Below are positions 8,921 to 17,217 of a stretch of 54,894 nt of DNA, piece by piece. This DNA comes from Acidovorax sp. Lineage in GTDB: Bacteria > Pseudomonadota > Gammaproteobacteria > Burkholderiales > Burkholderiaceae_C. Position numbers and translations under genes: made by a program. Below the pieces are notes generated by a model that worked only from the letters and a program-made list of their open reading frames with translations, did not search any database and was not told the origin of the DNA. How positions within the stretch are numbered: position 1 is the stretch's first letter; each line of letters starts with the position of its first letter. The DNA lies in contig NZ_JADHVT010000015.1 in the NCBI RefSeq assembly GCF_016783915.1, positions 1 through 54,894 on the forward strand, read 5' to 3'.

Positions 8921-10768
8921 ATGTCACCCACTGCCCTGCCTGCCACGTCGCCCCTGCGCCGCCCGTTCAGTCACAACCTGCTGGCCCCTGCGGCCCTTGC
9001 CACCCTGGTGGCCCTGGCGGGCTGCGCCAGCGCTCCCTCCCAGTTCGCCTACACCGTACCCGCGCAGCCCGAGGGCTCGTCCGGCTACACCGAAAAACCG
9101 GGCTGGGCCACCGAGAAGTTCGCCGTGGCCGCTGCCAACCCACTGGCCACCGATGCGGGCTACCAGATCCTCAAGGCCGGAGGCTCGGCGGTGGATGCCG
9201 CCATCGCCGTGCAGATGGTGCTGACGCTGGTGGAGCCCCAGTCCAGTGGCATCGGCGGCGGCGCCTTCCTGCTGCACAGCAACGGCAAGGTGGTCGAGGC
9301 ATTTGATGGCCGCGAAACCGCCCCCGCTGCTGCCGATGAAAAACTCTTCCTGGGCGCCGACGGCAAACCCGTGCCGTTCTACGACGGCGTGGTGGGCGGC
9401 CGCTCGGTGGGCGTGCCCGGCACCGTGCGCATGCTGGAGATGGCGCACAAGCAGCACGGCAAGCTGCCCTGGGCCACGCTGTTCCAGCCCGCCATCACGC
9501 TGGCCGAAGGCGGCTTCAAGGTCAGCGCGCGGCTGCACACCCTGGTCAAGGCCGACGCCCACCTCAAGAAGGACCCGGTGGCCGCCGCCTACTTCTACAA
9601 GGCCGATGGCGACGCACGCGATGTGGGCGTGAACCTGCGCAACCCCGAGCTGGCCGCCGTGCTGCGCCGCATCGCCGCCGAAGGCAGCAAGGCCCTGCAC
9701 GAAGGCGAGATCGCGCAGGCCATCGTGGACAAGGTGCAAAAGCACCCCACCAACCCCGGCAAGCTCAGCCTGGCCGACCTGGCGGGCTACCAGCCCAAGA
9801 AGCGCGAGGCGCTGTGCCACGACTACCAGGTGCAAACCAAGGACTACCGCGTTTGCGGCTTCCCGCCACCCAGCTCCGGGGCCATCGCCATCGGGCAGAT
9901 CCTGGGCATCCTGAAGAACACCGACGCCGCCGCCAAGCCCCTGCAGGACGGCCTGCCCAGCGCGGACTGGCTGCACCTCTACACCGAGGCCGCCCGCCTG
10001 GCTTTTGCCGACCGCGCCCAGTACGTGGCCGACCCCGACTTTGTGCAGCCGCCAGCCGGCAGCTGGACCAGCCTGCTTGCGCCCGCCTACCTGGCCGAGC
10101 GTGCCAAGCTCATCGGCACCCAGAGCATGAAGGTCGCCCAGCCCGGCAACCCCGGCGCCATCAAGACGGGCTTTGCCCCCATGCCCGACCAGCCTGAATA
10201 CGGCACCAGCCACATCAGCATAGTCGATGCGTTTGGCAATGCGGTCGCCATGACCACGACCATCGAAGACCAGTTCGGTGCGCGGCAGATGGTGAAAGGC
10301 TTCCTGCTTAACAACGAACTCACCGACTTCAGCTTTGCCCCCAACGACGCACAAGGCCAGCCCATTGCCAACCGCGTGCAGCCCGGCAAGCGCCCGCGCT
10401 CGTCCATGGCGCCCACGCTGGTGTTCGACAAAGCCACGGGCGAGTTGCTGATGAGCGGCGGCAGCCCCGGCGGCGCGGCCATCATCCACTACACGGCCAA
10501 GACGCTGTACGGCGTCTTCAACTGGGGCCTGATGCCGCAGCAGGCCATCAACCTGCCCAACTTCGGCTCCATGAACGGGCCCACGCTGCTGGAAGAAAAA
10601 CGCTTCCCGCCCGCCACCGTGGAAGCCCTGCGCGCACGCGGCGCCGAGGTGCGCGAGATGAACATGACCAGCGGTCTGCAAGCCATCACGCGCGGCCAGG
10701 CACATGGCAAGAAGCTGTGGCTGGGCGGTGCCGATCCACGCCGCGAGGGCGTGGTGATGGGCGACTGA
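8921..10768 (+). CDS. ggt: Gamma-glutamyltransferase, lipoprotein
   Basis: This 615-residue protein has a lipoprotein signal ending at VALAGC. SSGIGGGAFLLHSN is the N-terminal GGT block. The self-cleavage and catalytic Thr is in PEYGTSHISIVDAFGNAVA, and GGSPGGAAIIHYT forms the oxyanion and glycine loop. GGT is made as a proenzyme that splits before this Thr into large and small subunits; it hydrolyses or transfers the gamma-glutamyl group of glutathione and related compounds. The ATG at 8921 has CAGGAG upstream; the TTG at 8900 would add seven residues and is less likely. Lipid anchoring suggests action at the periplasmic face of a membrane. Confidence 0.93.
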   Translation: MSPTALPATSPLRRPFSHNLLAPAALATLVALAGCASAPSQFAYTVPAQPEGSSGYTEKPGWATEKFAVAAANPLATDAGYQILKAGGSAVDAAIAVQMVLTLVEPQSSGIGGGAFLLHSNGKVVEAFDGRETAPAAADEKLFLGADGKPVPFYDGVVGGRSVGVPGTVRMLEMAHKQHGKLPWATLFQPAITLAEGGFKVSARLHTLVKADAHLKKDPVAAAYFYKADGDARDVGVNLRNPELAAVLRRIAAEGSKALHEGEIAQAIVDKVQKHPTNPGKLSLADLAGYQPKKREALCHDYQVQTKDYRVCGFPPPSSGAIAIGQILGILKNTDAAAKPLQDGLPSADWLHLYTEAARLAFADRAQYVADPDFVQPPAGSWTSLLAPAYLAERAKLIGTQSMKVAQPGNPGAIKTGFAPMPDQPEYGTSHISIVDAFGNAVAMTTTIEDQFGARQMVKGFLLNNELTDFSFAPNDAQGQPIANRVQPGKRPRSSMAPTLVFDKATGELLMSGGSPGGAAIIHYTAKTLYGVFNWGLMPQQAINLPNFGSMNGPTLLEEKRFPPATVEALRARGAEVREMNMTSGLQAITRGQAHGKKLWLGGADPRREGVVMGD

Positions 10769-10859
10769 GATCCTGCGCTGCGCAGCCCCACCACGGGGGC
10801 GCGCAGCTGCTGCAACGCTCGCACGCTGGCGCGCCCGAACGCCAGCGAAAATCTCCACC

Positions 10860-11498
10860 ATGAATATCCACCGATTGATCCCGACGCTACCACTGACCGC
10901 GCACTGGTGCCTGTGGCGCAGCTGCGAGGGCGCAATGCTGGCCTGGACCCTGTGCGTGGCGCCTGCGCAGGCTCAGGTGCGTGCGAGTGCGCCACCGCAG
11001 GCGCAGCCCGCCGCGCTGGCCATGGCCGCGCCGCCCCCATCGCCCACACCTGCTGCCCCGCTACAACCGCTGCCAGCGGGCGTGGAGCTGGGCATGGGCG
11101 CTGACGCCCTGCGCGAAGCAGTGCCCGGTGCAGCGCGCGTATCGCGCCCGCAGCGCGTTGCCGGAGGTCTGACCGGCCTCTGGCGGCTGGAGCCTGTAGT
11201 GATCGCTGGGGTGTCCGGTGCGCAAACCTTTTTCTTCGGCGGGCGGGAACTGCGGCGGGTCGAGTTCGTCGCCGATGCCAGCGACCAAGCCGATGGCGGC
11301 GCAGCCGCATTTGGAGCCATGCTCGCCTTTGGCCGCAGCACCTACGGGCTGGAGACCGCCGCCAACGACCCCAGCGGCAGCTATGCCGCATGGACCCACG
11401 GAGGCCTGGAGGTGTATGCCCAGCGTGTGCCCGCACCGCGCGCGACCGTGCGGTGGGTGATCAAGCAGAGCGAGGGCAAGGACGCCAGCGAGCTGTGA
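10860..11498 (+). CDS. Hypothetical secreted protein
   Basis: The predicted protein is 212 residues with a hydrophobic segment ending at VAPAQAQV that looks like a signal peptide. A Pro/Ala-rich linker (about residues 40-70) and a compact alpha/beta region follow, with FFFGGRELRRVEFVAD and GSYAAWTHGGLEVYAQRV. I do not recognise the family. The ATG at 10860 has no clear ribosome-binding site; an internal ATG at 10935 would shorten the signal. It follows ggt by 91 bases on the same strand. Confidence 0.7.
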   Translation: MNIHRLIPTLPLTAHWCLWRSCEGAMLAWTLCVAPAQAQVRASAPPQAQPAALAMAAPPPSPTPAAPLQPLPAGVELGMGADALREAVPGAARVSRPQRVAGGLTGLWRLEPVVIAGVSGAQTFFFGGRELRRVEFVADASDQADGGAAAFGAMLAFGRSTYGLETAANDPSGSYAAWTHGGLEVYAQRVPAPRATVRWVIKQSEGKDASEL

Positions 11499-11560
11499 TG
11501 CGCGGCCGGGCAATCGCACACGCGACTTTACGACTCCGACGCGGTGATGTGAATAAAAAA

Positions 11561-11620
11561 GGCCGATAGTGCTTATGAATAAAGCGCCAAAAGCTCCTAA
11601 ATCAGGAGCGATAGCATCAA
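11561..11620 (-). repeat. Dispersed intergenic hairpin repeat, copy 3 (inverted)
   Basis: GCTCCT (11593-11598) and AGGAGC (11604-11609) form a 6-bp stem with a 5-base loop. On the minus strand this is followed by a GGCGCTTTATTCATAAGC block. Position and layout match the other copies, although the stem has a different sequence, suggesting compensatory change. Confidence 0.65.
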
Positions 11621-11644
11621 CGGCAAAGCACCACCAGGCGCCTG

Positions 11645-13594
11645 TCAATCCGACGAACCTACGATACCACCATCGGCGAGCGGGCTCAGTGCGGTGTCGA
11701 TGCTGAAGCGGTTCTTGCCCGCCTGCTTGGCTGCATACATCGCGGCATCGGCCTGGGCGAGCAGCGCATCGGCATCGCTGCCATGGCGCGGGAAAAGCGC
11801 CGCGCCCACGCTGGCCGAGATGTGTGCAACAGCACCGTCCAGCAGAAAAGGCTGTTTCATCGCAGACAGCACCTTGCCCGCCACAACCTCGCAGTGGTCA
11901 GCATGCTCGATGGTGGCCAGCACGATGCCGAACTCGTCGCCGCCCAGGCGCGCCACGGTGTCTTCGGCGCGCACGCAGTCTTCAAGCCGCCGGGCCACCT
12001 GCTGCAGCAACAGGTCGCCCGCCGCATGGCCCCACTGGTCGTTGACGGACTTGAACCCGTCCAGGTCCACGTAGAGTACGGCAGCATGCCGCCCATAGCG
12101 GCGTGCCGATTCGAGAACACGCGCCAAGCGGTCGTGGAACATCACGCGGTTGGACAGGCCCGTGAGCGCGTCGTGCAGCACATCGTGCGACAGACGCATC
12201 TCCAGCTCCTTGCGCGCGCTGATGTCCTGCGTCACCACCACCAGAAAGTCCGGGTGACCCTGGGCGTCTTTGACGAGGCCCAGCGCTTCGTACACCCACA
12301 ACAGGCCGCCGTCCTTGCGCCGGTAGGCCTTTTCCATCTCGGGGGAGAACACGGGCGAGTGCGCCACCAGGCGCCGTGCCAGGAATCGGCGCACGGCTTC
12401 ACGTTCGCTCTCGTCACTCAGTCCGAGGAGGTCGCGCTGGCGCAACTCGTCTAGCGAGTAGCCCAGCATGCGGCAGAACTTGTCGTTGGCACGCAGGATG
12501 CGGCCTTCAGGCGTGATGTGGGCGATGCCGGTGGCCGCTTGGTGGAAGGTGGCGCGGAACAAGCCCTCGCTGGACGTCAGTGCATCGGCCACGGCCCGCT
12601 GGCGTGCCAGCACCACAATGAGCAGCGCGCCAAAACACAGCAGCGCGACACTGGCACCCGCCGCCAAGGCGATGTAGTCAACGCGCCGCTGCATCACCGG
12701 CGCCAGCACCTCGTCGGAGGCCGAACCCACCGTCACCATCAACGGGTGGCCTGCCATCGTGCGGTAGCTCAGGATGCGCGGTACACCGTCCACCGCGCCT
12801 TCTTCATCGATCAGCTCACTTTCGGGGTCTTGCGTGCGGCGCTGAAACCACGGCAGGCCCCGCGCATCGGCGCCAAAGCTGATCTTGCCCCCCGCCTTGC
12901 GGCCGCGCACCACGCCGTCCAGCCCCGTCAGCTCCAGTAGCCCCCATGCGCCCAGGTCGGCCTGGCGGTAAAAGTCAGTGAAGTTCGTCGGGTCCACCGA
13001 CATCACCACCACACCACCAAAGCGGCCTCCCTCGCCAACGATGCGCAGCGCCATCGGAATGCGCCACTGCCCCGACACGCGCCCCAGCACGGGCTCGCTC
13101 ACAAACAGGTCATCGCGATCGCTGGCCTGCAGTGCCTTGAAAAAGGCGCGGTCGCTGTAGTTGACGGCCCCAGTCTCCTGGCTGCTGCTGACAATGTCGC
13201 CCTGGTCGTTCACCACGCTGATGATGGTGAACATGGGCTCGCGGATCACCCCCCTCTCCACCCAGTCGTGCAGGTCGATGTCGGCGCCCTGCTGCAGGTA
13301 CTGCTCGCGCACGAAGGCCGCGACCTGCTCGGCCGCCTTGAGGGTGCGGAACACCTGCTGCTCGAAGGCGATGGCCAAGTTGGCATTGGACTGCATGGCC
13401 GAGGCAACGGCCTGCTCGCGCTCGAACGCCACGCGCTGCAGCGTGACCAGCCAGAAACCCGCCACAGCAACGATGCAGCCCAGCGCAATCGCCAGGCTCA
13501 GCGGCGTGACAAGGCGATAGCGGCGACGCGGGGCTCCGGCCTCAAGACGGTCGTCCGCGTCCGGTGGCCGCGTGGTGTCATCTTTTTGGTGCAT
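11645..13594 (-). CDS. Membrane PAS-GGDEF diguanylate cyclase with periplasmic sensor domain
   Basis: The protein is about 649 residues. Membrane segments lie near residues 30-50 and 305-330. Between them is a dCache-like periplasmic domain (INDQGDIV-type strand, VNYSDRAFFKAL). A PAS domain (about 340-455, GLFRATFHQAATGIAHI) and a GGDEF domain (active site RLGGDEF near residue 550) follow. RAED five residues before GGDEF is the I-site. The ATG at 13594 is chosen because GGGAGGGG lies directly upstream; ATGs at 13618 and 13627 are weaker. It should turn an extracellular or redox cue into cyclic di-GMP. No EAL domain is present. Confidence 0.88.
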   Translation of the reverse strand: MHQKDDTTRPPDADDRLEAGAPRRRYRLVTPLSLAIALGCIVAVAGFWLVTLQRVAFEREQAVASAMQSNANLAIAFEQQVFRTLKAAEQVAAFVREQYLQQGADIDLHDWVERGVIREPMFTIISVVNDQGDIVSSSQETGAVNYSDRAFFKALQASDRDDLFVSEPVLGRVSGQWRIPMALRIVGEGGRFGGVVVMSVDPTNFTDFYRQADLGAWGLLELTGLDGVVRGRKAGGKISFGADARGLPWFQRRTQDPESELIDEEGAVDGVPRILSYRTMAGHPLMVTVGSASDEVLAPVMQRRVDYIALAAGASVALLCFGALLIVVLARQRAVADALTSSEGLFRATFHQAATGIAHITPEGRILRANDKFCRMLGYSLDELRQRDLLGLSDESEREAVRRFLARRLVAHSPVFSPEMEKAYRRKDGGLLWVYEALGLVKDAQGHPDFLVVVTQDISARKELEMRLSHDVLHDALTGLSNRVMFHDRLARVLESARRYGRHAAVLYVDLDGFKSVNDQWGHAAGDLLLQQVARRLEDCVRAEDTVARLGGDEFGIVLATIEHADHCEVVAGKVLSAMKQPFLLDGAVAHISASVGAALFPRHGSDADALLAQADAAMYAAKQAGKNRFSIDTALSPLADGGIVGSSD

Positions 13595-13673
13595 GCCCCT
13601 CCCAATGTAACGGGGCATGTGCGGCAAGTCGACAACAGGATGGCCACCGGGCGCGGCCCACGCAAATGGAACC

Positions 13674-14429
13674 CTACGCGAGCCGCGCCAGCACCTTGGG
13701 CAGGCTGGCCACCAGCATCGCCACCCCCGACAAGGTCAACATGCCCAGCACGATCTGCCGGAACCGCGCATCGCTGATGCCGTGGTACAGCCGCGCTCCC
13801 AGCAGCACGGGCACCAGCATGGCGGGCACCACGATGGCCAGCAACGGCAGTGCTTCTCGGGTGACCAGGCCGGTGGCCAGGTAGGTGAGGAAGGTCACCA
13901 GCAGCATGGCCAGGTTGAAGTTCTGGATGATGGCGCGCTGCACGTCCTTGTCCAGACCGCGCAAGGTGCACCACAGGGTGGGCAGCACGCCAGTGAAGCC
14001 GCCCAGCCCACCCATCACGCCGCCCGCCATGCCCACCAGCGCGTCGGCCACGCGCCCGCCGCGCGTGATGCGGGGCAACTGCTTGGCCATCAGCATGGCC
14101 GGGCACCACAGCACCAGCAGCGTGCCCAGGATGACCTTGAACGCGTCCATGTCAAGGCGGGGCAACACGGCCACGCCAATGGGGATACCCACCAGGCCGC
14201 CCAGCACAAAGGGCAGCAGGCGCACCCGGTCGAAACCCCGGCGCACCGTGGCCGCCGCCACCAGCTGGCCGGTGAGTGCGCCGCACACCGCCAGCAGCGC
14301 GGCCAGACGGGGCTCCAGCGTCCAGGCCCAGAACGACATGGCCACCATGCCGAAGCCAAAGCCCGACAGGCCCTGCACAAACCCGGCGGCCACTGCACCC
14401 AAGGCCACGATCAACAGCACGGAATCCAT
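13674..14429 (-). CDS. TSUP-family (TauE/SafE-like) membrane exporter
   Basis: This 251-residue protein has about seven to eight hydrophobic segments. The N-terminal LGAVAAGFVQGLSGFGFGMVA and the C-terminal-half repeat GGVMGGLGGFTGVLPTLW are the paired glycine-rich motifs of the TauE/SafE (TSUP) family. Members export sulfite, sulfoacetate or other organosulfur or carboxylate anions, but substrate cannot be assigned from sequence. It lies 79 bases from the cyclase at 13594 on the same strand; I see no functional link. Confidence 0.83.
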   Translation of the reverse strand: MDSVLLIVALGAVAAGFVQGLSGFGFGMVAMSFWAWTLEPRLAALLAVCGALTGQLVAAATVRRGFDRVRLLPFVLGGLVGIPIGVAVLPRLDMDAFKVILGTLLVLWCPAMLMAKQLPRITRGGRVADALVGMAGGVMGGLGGFTGVLPTLWCTLRGLDKDVQRAIIQNFNLAMLLVTFLTYLATGLVTREALPLLAIVVPAMLVPVLLGARLYHGISDARFRQIVLGMLTLSGVAMLVASLPKVLARLA

Positions 14430-14604
14430 GTCTCCCCCTCTATCTGGTGTGAACGTGCGCGGGGGCTTGCTTCACCCAATAGCGAACCTCAAGCGCCTGC
14501 GGGCTTGGCCATTTGGTAAGTGACACGCATGCCTTGCGCACCCAGCCGCCATTGTGTGCGCTGGCAGCGGGGGCAACGCTGTTGCTACCCATCGCGGTGG
14601 CCGT

Positions 14605-15234
14605 TCAATACAGCGTGGCCTGCTGGCGCGCTGGCAGTTCTCGGTCGTAGGCGGCGCCGTCAAACTCGCCTTGTGTGATGGACGCCAGGATGGCACCGGG
14701 GGTGGGCACGGGGCGCGGGGTGCCGGGCGGCACGGCATGCCACAGGCGCGAGCGCTGGATGGCGCGCGCGCACTGGAAGTACACCGCCTGCACATCGACC
14801 ACGACCACACACTTGGGCGGCTGGCCGTTGACCACAAAACGCGCCAGCAGGTCGGGCGCGACGCTGATGTGCGCGCGACCGTTCACACGCAGCGTCTCGC
14901 CCGCGCCGGGGATGAGGAACAGCAGCGCCACGCGCGGGTCCGCCACGATGTTGCGCAGGCTGTCGGCGCGGTTGTTGCCACGGCGCTCGGGCAGCAGCAG
15001 GGTCTTGTCGTCCAGCAGTTGCACAAAGCCGGCGGGGTCGCCACGCGGCGAGGCGTCCAGCCCACCGGGGCCGGTGGTGGCCAGCACGGCAAAGGGCGAC
15101 GCCGCGATCATGGCGCCGTAGGCGGGGTGCACATAGGGCAGCTCTTTGTGGACGGAGGCATCGCTCAGCGGGCCCAGCAGGGCCTCCAGGCGTGGCAGTG
15201 TGTCGATGGCGTGCTCGTCGCGGGCGGGGTTCAT
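14605..15234 (-). CDS. Pyridoxamine 5'-phosphate oxidase family flavoprotein
   Basis: This 209-residue protein has FAVLATTGPGGLDASPRGDPAGFVQLLDD, a PPOX split-barrel start, followed by LLPERRGNNRADSLRNIVADPRVALLFLIPG, which fits the FMN phosphate-binding segment of the MSMEG_1061-like FMN-dependent subgroup. Such proteins bind FMN or F420 and reduce unknown substrates; it is not the vitamin B6 enzyme PdxH. The ATG at 15234 starts the conserved region sensibly. It sits alone on the minus strand. Confidence 0.78.
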   Translation of the reverse strand: MNPARDEHAIDTLPRLEALLGPLSDASVHKELPYVHPAYGAMIAASPFAVLATTGPGGLDASPRGDPAGFVQLLDDKTLLLPERRGNNRADSLRNIVADPRVALLFLIPGAGETLRVNGRAHISVAPDLLARFVVNGQPPKCVVVVDVQAVYFQCARAIQRSRLWHAVPPGTPRPVPTPGAILASITQGEFDGAAYDRELPARQQATLY

Positions 15235-15319
15235 GGGGCGGCTTCCTTCGGGTGGGTGGGCAAGGGAGCGGCCATGGTGCAGCAGGCCTGCCGCGCTGAC
15301 AAACGACTTTGCAGCCGGT

Positions 15320-15344
15320 CATGCGTGCAAAAAACGCACGCATG
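15320..15344. other. 9-bp inverted repeat
   Basis: CATGCGTGC at 15320-15328 and GCACGCATG at 15336-15344 are perfect complements around a 7-base A-rich loop. It lies between the stop of the AhpD-like gene (15455) and the start of the PPOX gene (15234). There is no T-run, so an operator or RNA hairpin is as likely as a terminator. Confidence 0.5.
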
Positions 15345-15454
15345 GGTCTTCGCGAAGGACTGCCTGCGACCACTTCGCCACAGGACCACGTCAGCTGCAG
15401 CAACAGAAGCGGCGCGCATCCGGCCCACCGGCCAGACGCGCGCCGCCCCATCGT

Positions 15455-16021
15455 TCAGCGCGACGGGCGCAGCTTGACACCAGGGAAGTCCACCGGCACT
15501 GCCAGCGCCACGTTCACGTAGTTGGTGAACAGGTTGAGCGCCACATGGGCCACGATCTCGACGATCTGCTCGTCGCTCACGCCCTGGTCGCGCAACGCCT
15601 GCACATCGGCCGCATCCACCTGGCCGCGTTCGTTGACCAGTTGGAGCACAAAGCGCAGCACGACGGCCGTGCGCGGGTCGGCCGATTCGCCCGCCTGCGC
15701 GGCGGCCAGGGCCTCGCCACTCACGCCCGCCTTGCGGCCCAGTGCGGTGTGGGCGGCCAGGCAGTAGTCGCAGGCATTGCGGTTGGCCACGGCCACGGCG
15801 ATCTGCTCGCCCAGGGCGGCACCGATCACGCCGCCGCCCAGCGCGCCAAACGCGCCCCACATGCTTTGCAGCGCGGCGGGCGAGTTGGCCACGGCGCGGA
15901 ACATATTGGGCGTGGCGCCAAAGGCTCCGTGGACCTGGTCGAGCACGCTGCGCACAGCGCCGGTGGCGGCGGTGCGGTCAACGAGGGGGACGCGGGCGAC
16001 GGAAGAAGAAGTAGCGGACAT
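15455..16021 (-). CDS. AhpD-like / carboxymuconolactone decarboxylase family protein
   Basis: This 188-residue all-helical protein has NACDYCLAAHTALG, the CxxC plus His motif of AhpD-type alkylhydroperoxidases. The cysteines can cycle between dithiol and disulfide. NMFRAVANSPAALQSMWGAFGAL is the preceding conserved helix. The ATG at 16021 is chosen because AAGGAA lies upstream; an ATG at 16042 adds seven residues. It is divergent from the AraC regulator at 16153, with a 131-base AT-richer gap that should hold both promoters, so the regulator probably controls it. The physiological substrate is unknown. Confidence 0.85.
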   Translation of the reverse strand: MSATSSSVARVPLVDRTAATGAVRSVLDQVHGAFGATPNMFRAVANSPAALQSMWGAFGALGGGVIGAALGEQIAVAVANRNACDYCLAAHTALGRKAGVSGEALAAAQAGESADPRTAVVLRFVLQLVNERGQVDAADVQALRDQGVSDEQIVEIVAHVALNLFTNYVNVALAVPVDFPGVKLRPSR

Positions 16022-16152
16022 GGCGTGTTCCTTGAAAGTCATGAAGGGTTGGTGAGAACTTGTGCCTGTTCTCGGCACCCCTGCAGTGTCTGGCGCCAGC
16101 GCGTACCATTTGGCACATAAAATCCAAAATTCATACCAAATCATCCAAAACC

Positions 16153-17046
16153 ATGACACCACCCTCTCCTGGACCCGTGCAGCCCCCAGCCCCGCTCGAC
16201 CGGCTGTCGCCGCTGCTGGAGCGGTTTCGGGTGCGGGCGCACCTGTTCCACAACGGGCCGCTGTGTGGCGTGACGCACTTTGCGGCGGCGCCGGGCCGGG
16301 GCTTTTTGCATGTGCTGCGCCGGGGCGAGATGGTAGTGACGCACCAGCCCCAGGCGGGCCCACCCGAGCGGCTTCAGGTGTGCGAGCCCAGCCTGCTGTT
16401 CTATGCCCGGCCGCTGGAGCACTTCTTTCACAACGCGCCCACCGAGGGCTCGGACTTCATCTGCGCCGCGCTGGACTTTGACGGCGGTGCCAGCCACCCG
16501 CTGGCGCGCGCCCTGCCCCCGCTGGTGGTGCTGCCGCTGGGTGCGGTGGACGGGCTGCAGCAGTCGCTGGACCTGCTGTTTGCCGAAACCGACCGCCTGC
16601 GCTGCGGCCACCGCGTGCTGGCCGACCGCTTGTTTGAAGTGGTGCTGTTGCAGTTGCTGCGCTGGCTGCTGGACCACCCGCAGCAGGCGCAGATGCCCCC
16701 CGGCATGCTGACGGGCCTGGCCGACCCGCAACTGTCGCGCACGCTCACGGCCCTGCACGAGGCACCCGGCGAGCCGTGGAGCCTGGCGCAGATGGCGCAG
16801 CAGGCGGGCATGTCGCGCAGCGCGTTTGCCGCGCGCTTCAAGGCCGTGGTGGGGGACACGCCCGCCGACTACCTGGCGCACTGGCGGCTGACGCTGGCGC
16901 AGGCTCACCTGCGTGCGGGCCGGTCGCTCAAATCCATTGCCCATGAACTGGGCTATGCCAACCCCTCGGCTCTGTCGCGCGTGTTTGCGCAAAAGCTGGG
17001 GATGTCAGCAAGGGAATGGCGCGAAGCGGGGGGCGAAGGACGGTGA
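16153..17046 (+). CDS. AraC-family transcriptional regulator
   Basis: The protein is 297 residues. The N-terminal half is a cupin-like ligand domain (FHNGPLCGVTHFAAAPGRGFLHVL, then FHNAPTEGSDFICAALDF). The C-terminal ~100 residues hold two helix-turn-helix motifs, WSLAQMAQQAGMSRSAFAARFK and SLKSIAHELGYANPSALSRVF, typical of AraC/XylS. The ATG at 16153 fits the domain start; the open frame extends upstream to a less likely start. Its divergent neighbour, the AhpD-like gene, is the obvious target. The PLCG/AhpD-like pairing is common in proteobacteria and may respond to oxidant or xenobiotic stress (inference). Confidence 0.87.
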   Translation: MTPPSPGPVQPPAPLDRLSPLLERFRVRAHLFHNGPLCGVTHFAAAPGRGFLHVLRRGEMVVTHQPQAGPPERLQVCEPSLLFYARPLEHFFHNAPTEGSDFICAALDFDGGASHPLARALPPLVVLPLGAVDGLQQSLDLLFAETDRLRCGHRVLADRLFEVVLLQLLRWLLDHPQQAQMPPGMLTGLADPQLSRTLTALHEAPGEPWSLAQMAQQAGMSRSAFAARFKAVVGDTPADYLAHWRLTLAQAHLRAGRSLKSIAHELGYANPSALSRVFAQKLGMSAREWREAGGEGR

Positions 17047-17110
17047 CACCCCGCCCTGGCAGCGCTGCCGAGGGCGCCCGGTAGCCCCTGGCCCGGACTG
17101 TCAAGCCAAA

Positions 17111-17166
17111 AGCAGCAGATGCGCTAGTGGAATATGCGCCAGAAGCTATCAATTACATAGCATCTG
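17111..17166 (-). repeat. Dispersed intergenic hairpin repeat, copy 4 (inverted)
   Basis: GCTAT (17145-17149) and ATAGC (17157-17161) form the stem. On the minus strand the TTCTGGCGCATATTCCAC and TAGCGCAT blocks follow. It lies in the 171-base gap between the convergent araC-type and acyl-CoA synthetase genes. Confidence 0.78.
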
Positions 17167-17217
17167 GATGACCCCACCTCACGCTGCAACGCACCCCGCG
17201 AGGCGCGTCGCACCAAC

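Noticed and set aside
8924-10861. 645-residue minus-strand frame over ggt
   Set aside because: Composition is typical of an antisense shadow, while the plus frame has all GGT catalytic motifs.
15320-15344. Inverted repeat as a terminator of the AhpD-like gene
   Set aside because: There is no T-run on either side, so I list it only as an inverted repeat.
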